DNA from: Dryas octopetala
Lineage: Eukaryota > Streptophyta > Magnoliopsida > Rosales > Rosaceae
Length of the DNA: 64,000 bases
Assembly (NCBI GenBank): GCA_963921425.1
Contig: OY992834.1
Span: 7,006,001 to 7,070,000, forward strand
Direction of reading: 5' to 3'
Positions 34,701 to 46,700 of this stretch are shown here, one piece after another; within the stretch, counting starts at the first letter, position 1, and each line of letters opens with the position of its first letter. The notes below the pieces were generated by a model. That model was given only the letters and a program-made list of their open reading frames with translations. It did no database searches and was not told where the DNA came from. The translations under genes were made by a program, and so were the position numbers.

Positions 34701-35671
34701 ACAAAAGAGAATCGATTTTGTCTATTGATTATTGGCTTAATGATATATATTTTTTTGTAAAGTTGAAAATGTCTTAGACAAATTTGTTTTTCTCGATTAA
34801 AAAAACATAGACAAAAAAATTTGACGTTGAAAGCTATAGGCGTAATTTATGACTTTGGCTTGAACTGAAGACGAGGGCAGCCAAGCCGTTCGGTTAATTT
34901 ATAGATAAATCTTGGCCGTCCTACTGGTAATTATGCGCGGGAATGTAAACGGAAAACCAGCGCTATGAACTCGGCAAAGACACTCAGTCCACGAATTCTT
35001 GAAAGGTCGAAAATACCCTTTCTTTTTCTTGTGGCTACTGCCGTTATAATTTACTCAACCCGAGAAAAGGTAAAAATAAGAGAAAGAAAAAATTGTTTTT
35101 GGGCTCCACGTCTTTTGAATATTATTATGATTTATGACAAAGTCAAATTCAACCTTACTTGAAATTTCCCAACAAAAACACAAGAAAACATCAAATCCCC
35201 AGTTGACTTTTCAGCAATTTTATGACTTCTATATACCCTCAAGTATAATTCTAGATATTTTTCAAAAGATATAATTCTAGATATAATTTAATTATTATTA
35301 CAAGTTCACAACTGAAGTATTTAATTATTTATATACATATTATTTAATATCTTTGATTTGTTATTTTGCTATGAAAAAGTCTAAAGGGCAATTTGGTCAC
35401 AAGGCTTTAAATTTGGTCACTAGTGATCTCATCTGTGATCTGACCTCCTCCAACTCCCTCAACAGTCAACTCTAAACCAGGATCAAGTTGGAGGTAATGG
35501 CTTCTTAACCTACCTTCAATCCATAATTCAATCAATCACATTATTTTTATTTATTTATAAATTATAAACAATCAATTATTACAATTTTGTATTTATTTGT
35601 TTGGTTAAAAACTCTCTCTTTCATCCAAAGACTCAGACAGACAGACCAAACTCCAACGCTTCTCGTTCCCA

Positions 35672-35680
35672 CATTTATAA
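35672..35680 (+). promoter_or_regulatory. TATA box of the PUB14-type gene
   Basis: TTTATAAAA lies 202 bp upstream of the start codon, with a CT-rich leader carrying repeated CCCAAT units between them. Confidence 0.45.
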
Positions 35681-35881
35681 AAACAGCTTCTTTCTTGGAG
35701 TTGCAGCACCACCATCCATGGCGTTTCTTTTCACATTCCAATTTTGCCCCTCTCTTTCTTAACATCGCCATCCCAATCCCAATCCCAATCCTTCGATTTC
35801 CTCGTCTCGGTCGTCTTCATTCATCTTCCTTAAAACCTCCAATTCCACGCTCTCTCTATCCAATTTGGCTCTCAATCCCAC

Positions 35882-38696
35882 ATGGGTCCGACAGAGGACG
35901 ATCCGAGGAACTCAGTGCTGAGCCGACTCTCCGAGTCGGTAAAGGCGATTTCCGAGTTTCCCGAGTGCCGAAACGCGTTCAGGAAGATGTACGGGAATTT
36001 CGTACGCAGAGTTAAGCTTTTGAGCCCTTTGTTTGAGGAATTGAGGGACAGTGATAAGGCTCTTGGTGAAGAAGAAGTTATAGCTTTTGAATCGCTGGCA
36101 GTGGCGTTGGATTCAGCTAAGGAGCTCATCAAGTCGGTCAACCAAGGGAGCAAGCTTTATCAGGTACTGTTTGGTTTAGTTAATTAGTTTCTGTTTTCTG
36201 TTTGGTTGCGAGAAATTAATGAAGGTGAAGGAAGAGAAAGAAAGTTTGGATTTTGTTAACATTTATTCAGTAAAGTGAAGGAATTTCAAAGTTCCCAGTT
36301 GTTGGGAAACCTCTGTTTTAGTTTTGAAATATAGTTTTAGTTCGATAAGAATAAGGAGGAGGAGAGTAATTAAGTTGTTGGGATAGCTATAACTTGAGTT
36401 TGGAATGTAGTCATATTGAGGAGGTTTTGCTTTGATAAGTTGCATATGGTCTCATTCTATTGTGTTTACATGTTTTTAGACCGGATATAATGATGAAGTA
36501 TTGTACTATTGTTTACACTTTCATTGCGTCTTCATGCTTTCATTTTTTCTAATTCTCTTTGAATTTCTCATTGAACATATAGAAAGTAATTGAAGGCTCT
36601 ATTTTATATTTATTCTCTTCTCTTATCTGTCTTTGACATCCTCCAAGATGGGTAGATATCAAGTGCTTGCGTACTTGAACTTGAAGTAGTAGCATCAATG
36701 AAATGTTTTCTTTGCCAAGATGTAAACTAGTCACATTTGTCATAGGACTTTGTGTCTTGCTTCTTTTCTTGTCTTGCAAATATATCAGTTGATTTTAAGG
36801 TAGAATTGTTTTTTTTAATATTACAGGCTTTGCAAAGGGACAAGATTGTTGATAAGTTTCACCAAGTGACGGTTAAAATTGAAGCATCATTGAGTAAAGT
36901 TCCTTATGATAAATTTGATATGTCAGAGGAGGTTTGTGAACAGGTACTTTTACAGTCCTCATCCGCTTTTCTTCTTTTTTAATACTGTGATTCTGCAACA
37001 TTGAGAGAGAAAAGCTCATTCTCTTTGTCAGCAACAAATTCTAAAATGACAAAGTAGAGTCAAGTCATGGATTGTTAATTTTTAAAGTATTAACAACAGG
37101 TAATAACCCCCTTTTATTTTCTTTCAGATTGAACTAGTGCATGCTCAATTTAAAAGAGCGAAAGAAAGAATGGACTCCCTCGACTCACAACTAGAGATGG
37201 ATTTATCCATAGCATTGAGAGACAAGGATCTTGACCCTGCGATAATAAAAAGACTTTCAGAGAAGCTGTATCTCAGGTCCATCAACGATCTAAAGAAAGA
37301 GTCACTTGCTTTCCATGAAATTGTTATCACAAGTGACGGAGATCTTGGGGACCAGTTTGAAATGATGCAATCCCTGCTTAAGAAGTTAAAGGACTGTGTG
37401 CTGACAGAAACCCCAGAATTTGACAACTCTGAACATGACAAGGGCATGATCAAGCACAGATCTCCCGTTATCCCAGATGATTTTCGGTGTCCAATATCTC
37501 TAGAATTGATGAAAGATCCTGTGATTGTCTCTACTGGACAGGTACAACCTGGAAGTTCTTTCACAAAGTACATCTTTGTCTATTTAACACATTGTAATTG
37601 ACAGTTTTACTTATTTTTGCAGACATACGAAAGATCCTGTATTCAGAAGTGGTTGGATGCAGGGCACAAAACCTGTCCCAAAACGCAGCAGACACTGTTG
37701 CACACAGCCATAACACCTAATTATGTTTTGAAGAGTCTAATTGCTTTGTGGTGTGAGAGCAATGGTGTTGAGCTACCCAAAAAGCAAGGGAATGGTAAAA
37801 ACAAAAAATCAGGGTGCAGTGTTTCAGACTGTGATCGAGCTTCTATTAATTCCTTACTAGAAAAACTAGCAAAGGGGAATTCAGAAGAACAAAGAGCAGC
37901 TGCTGGTGAGCTCCGCTTGCTGGCAAAGAGGAATGCTGATAATAGAGTGTGTATTGCTGAGGCAGGAGCCATCCCACTCCTTGTTGATCTTTTATCCTCC
38001 ACGGATCCGAGGGCCCAAGAGCACGCCGTTACAGCACTTCTCAACCTTTCGATAAATGAGAGTAACAAGGGAGCAATTGTAAATGCAGGAGCTATATCTG
38101 ATATAGTAGATGTTTTGAAAAATGGCAGCATGGAGGCTAGAGAAAATGCAGCTGCAACCCTTTTCAGTTTGTCTGTCATAGATGAAAACAAGGTGGCAAT
38201 TGGAGCTGCTGGGGCTATCCCAGCCCTTATAAAATTGCTTTGTGAGGGAACTCCAAGAGGGAAAAAGGATGCTGCTACAGCTATTTTTAATCTTTCAATC
38301 TATCAGGGAAACAAGGCCAGGGCTGTGAGGGCGGGCATTGTGGCCCCGCTGATGAGATTGCTGAAGGATGCTGGAAGTGGGATGGTGGATGAAGCACTAG
38401 CAATCCTGGCCATTCTGGCTAGCCATCAAGAAGGGAAGATGGCAATTGCTCAAGCTGAGCCAATTCCCGTTTTAGTGGAAGTTATAAGAACTGGTTTCCC
38501 ACGCAACCGGGAGAATGCTGCTGCTGTGTTATGGTCGTTATGCACAGGTGATTTGCAGCAGTTGAAACTAGCAAAGGAACTTGGTGCAGAAGAGGCATTG
38601 AAGGAATTGTCAGAAAATGGCACTGACAGGGCCAAGAGAAAAGCTGGAAACGTTCTAGAGCTCCTTCAACGAATCGAAGATGCTCTCAATCCATAA
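35882..38696 (+). CDS. PUB14: U-box/ARM-repeat E3 ubiquitin ligase, PUB14-type
   Basis: Four exons: 35882-36163, 36827-36943, 37128-37541, 37623-38696, all joined between codons; 628 residues (about 632 in Arabidopsis PUB14). Domains: an N-terminal helical UND region (1 to about 230), a U-box (about 248-321) with [20 protein letters not shown] and [16 protein letters not shown] and PNYVLKSLI, then ARM repeats from about 345 to 620 with repeated GAIP..L and ALLNLS/TLFSLS motifs. The U-box recruits an E2 enzyme, and the ARM region binds substrates or receptor kinases. The protein acts in cytosol and nucleus. One intron cuts the U-box between GQ and TYER, conserved in this subfamily as far as I recall. 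Similarity to PUB14 extends over the full length, and the position beside ARA6 and VPS33 supports orthology; PUB13 is the next closest. Confidence 0.95.
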
Positions 38697-39950
38697 AAGC
38701 CCAAGGGTTCATGTTTCTATTGCATTTTAGAGTAAAAACTATTTTAGGATTTAGAAATTATAGTTTATAGAGGCACTGCAGAAAGTTGTGTTTCTTGGAG
38801 GTGTACCGTATATATATTACAGTCACTAAATTGGTGTTCATGTACAAAAGGGATATGTAGAGTATGTTGGCGGGTTAGGTACAAGGGGGATTGGCTGCAT
38901 ATCAGGTGTTCATGGTTGTATTTAATTGAAGAGTTTCCACAAGAAAGAATAGAAAAAGAATGCGAGAAAATTTTTTATTCTTCAACTTTTCAATATGGCC
39001 GGCCTTTGTAGAACAGTAGAACTGCTCTTTTGCAACTTGGAAGGGAACATCACATCAAAAAGAGGGTTGGTTTTTGTTGATTTTGATCAACAATTGTTAT
39101 CTATGAGTTAGAAGTTAGAACTCAGGACTATCTTCAACAAATGAAGGACTGGATGTCATCTAATAGACAAAATGGTCATTTGCTCTTATAATTATTTATA
39201 TGTGAAACTTGTAGCTCTAGTGATTAATCGCTTTTACTCTTAAACCAGAAGTCCCAATCAAAATCTCTTTTTTAGTAAAGAACACTTAATATATTCTCTT
39301 ATGAATCTCTTTTTTAAGTAGTTTTTTCTAATTTACCTCTTAATATATTGTCTTCAATTAAGAGATTCATCAATTAATAAAATTGGTACTCAAACTTTAC
39401 ATACGCATTCTAACCATGCATCATGGCAGATAATGTTACATAATCAGTTGCAGTTAGAAGTAACAAATTTTCACGTCTTAAGAAAAATATGAAAAAAACA
39501 AGTTTTACTAGTTATATTAGAGAAAATCAAATCCTTTACCTACACCTTCCCAACTAGCTCCAAGAATTTGAAGTTTGTGTTGAGTATAAACGAATTCTGA
39601 TCAACCCGTCAAACATAATTGAAAAACAAGCTGTTTTTTACGCAATCGAAAATAATTATTCTTTTGGAGCTGTAAACTTAGACATTCGAATTCGAGTATT
39701 CAGTTCGACCCTTAGAGTCAGGCAGAAAGAAAAGTAAAATTCCTTGTGAATCCCCTAGGCCTATCGTGGATTGCTTGCCTTTGACGGTTTGACCGGCTTA
39801 AGAGATTAATTTAGTGCGCGAATGATGGTCTACGACATCCACGATTACCAAAAAAAAAAAAAACTACTCTCTAAACCCGTTTCCAACCCGGCCCATATAA
39901 CCCATTTCTTTAAAGTAAATTTTCAGTTTTTATAGGGTTAAACCGGTCAT
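38697..39950. other. Intergenic region between PUB14 and YIF1
   Basis: The first 250-300 bp are probably the PUB14 3' untranslated region. The rest is AT-rich with no recognised gene or repeat. Near 39890 there is GGCCCATATAACCCAT, a site II-like promoter motif for the next gene. Confidence 0.65.
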
Positions 39951-39957
39951 TATAAAG
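39951..39957 (+). promoter_or_regulatory. TATA box of the YIF1 gene
   Basis: TATAAAG is followed by a CT-rich leader exon (about 39985 to 40080, with a CCACCACCACCAC stretch). A donor near 40081 (GTATGA) would start a leader intron of about 0.8 kb that ends at 40889. Confidence 0.5.
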
Positions 39958-40834
39958 CCGTCTCTCTCTTCAATCTCGTTCACCGACTCACCGTCTCTCT
40001 CTAGTCTTCAGCCAACCACCACCACCACAAGAACGGAGAACCTGCGCTCGACGAAGAGTCAATCTGCGAAGTCACCAGTCAGTATGATTTTCGATTTGCA
40101 TTGAAATCTTTTCATTGATTCCTTCTGAACTTGTGCGCTGTTCTTAGTTCTCGCTTCTTCTGAACTTCGGACTTACGTCGCTTTGGTATTCGTCACTGTT
40201 TCTTTCTTAGGTAATTAGGCCTTTTAGGGTTTCAAAATGGGGGTGATTTTGGGATTGAATTGGTTAATTCTTAGATTCATTATATTTTGGGTTCGATAGG
40301 TTTGGCAGAAGATCTTGGTTTTTATTTAAAAAGAGCTGGTTTACATGATGTAATTTTGAAATGGATTTGGAGGGGCTGTTTGTGTTGGCATTCACATATT
40401 TTGTATAATTTGATATTTAGTGTTTGATTCACTTTAATCTTTATGGGATTGTTCAGCATTTAATTTATCTCAATTTTTTTTTTTATTCTTTTAAAGAGGG
40501 ATTTGGATTTCACTGTAAATGCACCAAATTGATAAGCTAGGGATTTCAAATTTTGTACTTTATATTATAGATACTACGGAAACAAAAATTCTCACTTTTC
40601 TTGGAGATGGGTTTCTCTATTTAAGGCATTACACAAGTCTTGTGCTAGGTGGTAGAAATATGAGGCTTACTGATAGATACGTGACTGACAATGCTGGAAT
40701 TATTTCGGAGTGCAAAAATATGGTTGCAATTAGAATTAGTAAATTCCTTGATTGACTTTAATTAGAGATACTTATCACTGGTGAAGTCTTGTGTGCTAGG
40801 TCCATTATCATTGAAGCAATCTTGATCTGACTGC

Positions 40835-40836
<2 letters not shown>

Positions 40837-40879
<43 letters not shown>
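40837..40879. repeat. (TG)n microsatellite at a splice acceptor
   Basis: About 21 TG units end ten bases before the acceptor TTTAATTACAG of the YIF1 leader intron. On the RNA this is a UG repeat next to a weak pyrimidine tract. Confidence 0.92.
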
Positions 40880-40881
<2 letters not shown>

Positions 40882-40891
40882 AATTACAGAA

Positions 40892-42989
40892 ATGTACAAT
40901 AGTGTGGGAACTCAGCCTGGGGTTTCAAGACCACCTGAAAATTCGCAGCCTAATCCTTTTGGAAATACACTTTATGGTGCCAGTTCGGGACTTATCCGAG
41001 GTGGATTGGGTGCATATGGAGAGAAAATCTTAGGATCAAGCTCTGAGTATGTACAAAGCAATGTAAGTAGCACAAAGGATATGATCTGGGTTAAACTATA
41101 AAAGATAAGGATATGTACTATTATTCTATTACCTTGTAGCTCTTATTTGGTAAAATTACAAATTTTTTTTATTCAAGTGTTATTATCTGCAAATTCTAAT
41201 GAAGATTTGGAAGGTTATGCTAGCAAATAGCATGTTCACCAGAATCAATCTGTGTCCTAGGTTTTCTTAGATTGACTTGCTTTTAATTTGGTATGACATG
41301 GTTTTATGGGAAGTATGATTCCAATGATGTCTTATGATCAGTACCATATTAGATGATGCTTTGGAAAGGCTTGATCCAGTTCCATTCCTTTTCTCTTTAT
41401 CTTCCGTAGCTCTTTGATTGGGTTGAAAGTTTGATTCTCCATGTTAATTTGATTGTCTATTGTATTGTACATAGTGGCCTGATTTGCAAGTTGGAGGTTT
41501 TTATGGAGATGTTGCTAAGCCCTGCTATATCTATTAGACTATTTCAATTCCATGAAAATTATAAATTATTTTCTTATTTGAAATATCATAATGCCTTCAT
41601 CTTATAATGCTACATAAAACATTTTGTGTTGGTCTCTAACTCATATAAAGTATGTTGAAGTGTTGAACCACTTTAAAACTGTAATGGCCTTGTTTATTTC
41701 TTCTTAGATGTTAGAAGTTCTTTTTAAATTTGTACTTAGTTTAAGGTTCTTAGCTTTATTCTGTTATTTTGTGTTGAAATGAGCAGATCAGTAGGTATTT
41801 CTCTGATCCTCAATACTACTTCCAAGTGAATGACCATTATGTGAGAAACAAATTGAAGGTTGTTCTATTTCCATTTTTGCACAGGGTAAGCACTACTAAC
41901 CTTTGGACTTTCCTTGTCGAACCAGATTGTCCTGTCATACAACTAATCTTTCCCCTCCCTGCTTTTTTAGGGCCATTGGACACGAATAACTGAGCCAGTA
42001 GGAGGCAGGCTTTCTTATAAACCCCCCATTTATGACATCAATGCACCAGACCTATACATTCCATTTATGGCATTTGGTACCTGTGTGGTTCTGGCTGGCT
42101 TCTCATTGGGTCTTCATGGAAAGTAAGTTATGAAATTTCTAGATGTTACTTTAAGCAGTTTCCTCTTTTATTCAGGTTGATGCTGTGATCTGAATCGTTT
42201 TCAAATAACAATGAAAATTAAGTTTATCTTTGCTTTAGACGTGAGTTGAATATTCTTGTATTTTGTTAATATTATGCCTTTTCCCGATGGAGAGTAAAAC
42301 TGTTAGTTTTTATTTCTTAAGAGAAAGCAATATCTTTCAGTTAGACATCAATCTGAAACAATTAGCTAGTGGCTCTTTACCTCAGCTGCCAAAAGATTTT
42401 GTTATCACTGCTTTGTTATGAGTGTGGATCGGCTTCCTCAGGTTCCTGACTGCATCATGGTTAAATTGAAGTTTTCTTTGAGGGGATTAATTTTGTGTGT
42501 GTTTTAGTCATGTTTTTGGTATTTCAACCTTTTAAAGTCAGAAACTCTTATCTCTCTTAGCACTCATGATCTCTTAAAATAGGTTTTTTGTTTATTGCCA
42601 GGTTTAGCCCTGAGGCTCTGAACTGGATGTTCATCAAGGGATTGCTTGGCTGGGTTTTGCAGGTTTTACTGCTGAAAGTTACATTGTTGTCATTGGGCAG
42701 TGGTGAGGCACCCTTGCTAGACATTGTGGCATATGCAGGGTATACTTTCACTGGGTTGTGCTTGGCTGTACTTGGACGGATTATGTGGAGTTACTCATAC
42801 TATTTTTTAATGCCCTGGACCTGTTTATGCATGGGAGTCTTCTTGGTGAAGACTATGAAGAGAGTTCTTTTTGCAGAGGTGAGGAGTTTTGATTCGAGCA
42901 AGCACCATTATCTCTTGCTCTTTATTGCTTTGGCTCAGTTCCCACTCTTTATATGGCTTGGCAACATTGGCGTTAATTGGCTTATGTAA
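40892..42989 (+). CDS. YIF1: YIF1 (HRF1) family ER-Golgi membrane protein
   Basis: Coding exons 40892-41062, 41787-41885, 41971-42122 and 42602-42989 give 269 residues, the usual plant length. The start ATG lies two bases after the acceptor of a leader intron; the open frame upstream is only the translated TG repeat. The N-terminal 57 residues are polar and face the cytosol. [26 protein letters not shown] sequence (58-79) and [11 protein letters not shown] are family signatures, followed by GHWTRI and [10 protein letters not shown]. Five membrane segments are predicted at about 118-138, 152-174, 180-203, 208-225 and 243-262. YIF1 forms a complex with YIP1 and cycles between ER and Golgi, helping Rab-dependent vesicle budding and fusion. 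In Arabidopsis databases the family is called integral membrane HRF1. The gene converges on VPS33 with 743 bp between stop codons. Confidence 0.93.
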
Positions 42990-43732
42990 GACTGCCAACA
43001 TTTTGTGTGGAGTTGGGACCAATTCTTTGTTTATAGGAGTCTCTGAAACGTTGTATAAAATTCTATTTGTATTCATTTCAAGCGACAACTTTTGCTTCCA
43101 GATTTAACAATTGTGAGAATTCTTTGATTTTTGTATTAGTCAATCGTCATGTAAAGAACCATCTATTAACATACCCGTTCAAGCACCTTTGAAGCACTTC
43201 ATTACAAGCCTTTTTAGAAGCTTATTATAGCGTTTGGTAGAAATAGCTAAAAGTGCTTTTTGATTATATAAACACCTTTTTGAGGAGGCAATTTACGGGT
43301 ACACTGGTTTAAAATATAAAAAAAAAATTATGTGCTTCTAACAAGAGCAACTTCCTACAAAAGCGCCTTTAAACATCACACAAATGGAATGCCTTAGTGA
43401 GTTTTCTAATCTTGGAGATGAGAGGCTCATTTGTAGAGTCCAAGACTTGTAAAGAAATCAATTGTAAGCTTCTCGGTTAATGCCACATTAAAGCCTTAAA
43501 TTTAATACAAGTAGGAATACCTCAATGTCAGTTTAAACTTCAAACCAAACAAAATCGTTCAAAATATGGAAAGGGCTTAAATTACTCCATCTAAATTAAT
43601 ATGAGAAACCTCTAGAATAACAAAAACATTGATCAGCATAGCATAACCCACACCGGTTTGAAGTCACATGAAGTAGCCTCATGATCTATTCATATGAGGC
43701 AGAATATAGAAGAAAATAAAACAAGCAAAATT
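42990..43732. other. Convergent intergenic gap YIF1/VPS33
   Basis: Both 3' untranslated regions must share this gap. At 43180-43380 there is a diverged fragment with AAGTGCTTTTT and GCACTTC motifs, resembling the TIR element at 21169-21460, but its ends are lost. Confidence 0.6.
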
Positions 43733-46700
43733 TTACAGGTCATCCGACTTTCCCACAAATGTTTCAGTCAAGCTATGGCCACTAACAATTTTTGTTGTCC
43801 CAACTATCAAATCATATGCCATCCCTTCCTACAAAATCAAAATTACCGTATATATTAGGATAACAAGAAGACAACAAATGAGAGAACAGAAATATCTGGA
43901 TAATCAGCCCAAACACATGAACAAATAATATGGTTCCACAAATGTCTTTCAACCCGTCCACCTACCAAATTGTATAAAATAATGACATATCATAGGTTCC
44001 TTATGTGCAAACAATTAACATACCTGAGAACTGAGAAATCGAAGAGCAGAAATCTCTGCAAATGTTACACCTCCAATGAAGACAACAAGTACTAGGGAGC
44101 GCCTTCCATCAGCTACCCTGGAGAATATTAAGGAGCGCCACAATGAAGTAAATATGAGACATTAGCATACAACTAAACAAAATTTTGCAGTAAATACTTT
44201 GATAGAAGCAATGCAAATGGTGTAAACTGCTTTTTAGCCATATTTCTTCCCTCACAAAGTATTTTTGCAGAAAAAAATCAGTATCACGAATAAGACAAAT
44301 ATAAGAAAAAATTATGGTCTTATAATTACATTACAGCTACAAATTGCTTCCTATCAATCGGCAAACTATAATGCCTGTATCTGAACCATTTTTTTATGTG
44401 TAAAACAACCCAAGTCACAATATCAACAACTACAATCTGCAAACTATAATGCCTGTATCTGAACCAGATTTTTATGTGTAAAACAACCCAGCACAAGACT
44501 GTCACAATATCAATAAATACAGTACTCATAGGCCATAGCAGAGTCTTATAAAATAGGTCCAGTTGACACATACTTGTCTATACTGCCGGACGCCGCCCCC
44601 GGCAAAGTGTCAAATGATGCGCTGCTTGAGAATCGGCCCTGTAAAATATTACACCAGAATAGCGGTTTAACATGTAATAAAAAAAACACATGTAGAGACA
44701 AAGTAATAGTAAGCAAAATATACAGCAAAAAGAAAAAAAATCAGAAATAACTCAAGAGAAATGCACTGACTCTCTTTGTTTCCGAATGTGGTCCAGGTAA
44801 TAGCTTCAGAATTTCTTCAATAGGACGCCTGAAGGGTCAAAACTTTCATGTTTAACAGAGCACAAAAATCACATATATGCATCGTGCCTATTTACAATCA
44901 TGAAATTTCCACCAAAATTGATGCAATACAAAAAGAAAGGAAAAACAAATGAGCCTTGAGCTGAATATAAGAAGCCACAGAACTTTAATCTCAATCCAAG
45001 AAAAGGCTCTTTTTTTTTTTTGTGCAAGCCTTATTTACACAAGAAGTTGTAATCCTCCATTGCAAAATTTAAAAACTTTAGCAAAAACTCTACAGAAGTT
45101 TCCACTAAGAGAGGCCTAGATATCATATAACATGAACAAAGGCAGTCTGTATCTAATAAACTAGACTGGTGTAATGAATTTCTCAAGGAAAGAAGGTAAA
45201 TTGTGTATAGGGGGCAAGTGTGGTTCATACTCTGACACCAAGAAACTGTCCTGTATTATCAGAATATCACTCCATGGAAACTCTATTCTATAGATAAAAA
45301 AGTTCCAACCAAGTTGACTGAATTAATAGACCTTTAACATACAATAAAATGCAGGGACCAAGTGTTCCACTTTGCATGAGTACTTTAGTCTCCATCAATC
45401 ACACTGAACTTGCTTGGATCTTGAATAAGCTAGAATGTTAGGGCCCTTATTACAAACTTAAGAAGTAGAACCAGAAAACATATTTATTACATTTTCCTCA
45501 TTTCCAGTGGTTTTCCAAGAGTTAGATGATAACAAAAGGCATATATCATGGTGAAGAAGAATTGATGAGTTTTATTGAGAAAAAAAAAAACGAACAAACA
45601 AGCAAAGAACACTAGCTATTTTATCAGTCAAGGAATTAGGCTCACCATCCAGACCGAACAGCATGCTGGACAAGGCGAATGCTTAGAGGTGCATATCCAG
45701 AAAAGACATAGGCAATATCATTGGGGCTGTGATACAATAAAATGGCCTCAAAAGTTAGTCAAAAAGACATCAGATTATAAGAAAAATAGAGTTAAACAAA
45801 ATACTAAATAATTACTTTGACTGGCTAGAACAGTAGAAATTATTACACATTAAATAACCATATAACAAACAGTGTCAACAAAACCACAAAACAGCTTGAT
45901 AGATATGAATTGTAAACTAGCTGAATAAAGTACATTTATAACCAAATTGCATGATACAATTTTAACCATTCCATGGTATCATTCATAATCATATTTCACA
46001 TTTAATTTGCTACTTGAGAGAAGAACGGGAACAAACATCACAACTTTCAAAAAAATCTTAACCAAACTTCATGAACATATAAAATAAATGTAAAATTATA
46101 AAAGGAATGACCATGCTTTTTTTTTTTGGCCAGGGAAGGAATGACCATGCTAGTCCATATAAACATAAGCACATATGAAAAGCAGTTCAGAAATCAAGGG
46201 GAATAATACTTTGCAGTGTCAGTGTCTTCAACTACAAGTTGTAGGGCACGCTTAACTGTCAGCCAGTTGCTTTTTGACTCCTGCAAGGTTCAGATGATGT
46301 ACAATGAATCCTTTATTCTTTTTTCCATTTAAAAATTCATTCACCAGTTACTAAATTATGCAAAGAAACTTGTGGATTATTGTATTAGGGTAAAATAAAA
46401 ATGAACCTGTTTTTTAAGCAATCCAGCTTTCTCTAAATTATTCAATGTAACCATGTGCTCAAATCCATAACTATGGAGGAGTTCTCTCCTAAACCAAAAA
46501 GGCAAAAGTAATTTAATATATGATATTAAACCAAAAAGATTAAATTGAAATATAATACGATGAGTGCAGTTCCTTGCCTCAAATAGTCAAAATTCTTTTT
46601 AGGCAACCCAGAATTTGTAATAGAAAATAAGATGAGAAGACGTAGGACATTTACAAGAGGCTCCTGCTTATGGATCATTTCTTCAATGTACTCAAAGCAT

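Larger units (their letters stand above)
30249..35671. other. Intergenic region: SKP1 relic, hAT element, LTR debris
   Basis: The first few hundred bases are 3' untranslated sequence of RABF1. A small hairpin with 13-bp arms (TTAATCCAAAATT) lies at 30608-30652. The SKP1-like relic, the hAT element with internal retroelement debris and an LTR-like block are listed separately. 31.4-32.9 and 34.7-35.6 kb hold AT-rich DNA in which I see nothing. Confidence 0.65.

Noticed and set aside
35587..36015. 142-codon frame overlapping the PUB14 start
   Set aside because: It covers the CT-rich leader and then runs out of frame through exon 1; the PUB14 frame explains the conservation.
37721..38191. 156-codon antisense frame in PUB14 exon 4
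   Set aside because: Shadow of the ARM-repeat coding sequence.
40838..40891. N-terminal extension of YIF1 through the TG repeat
   Set aside because: It is translated microsatellite (Val-Cys runs) lying in the leader intron; the ATG after the acceptor is the natural start.
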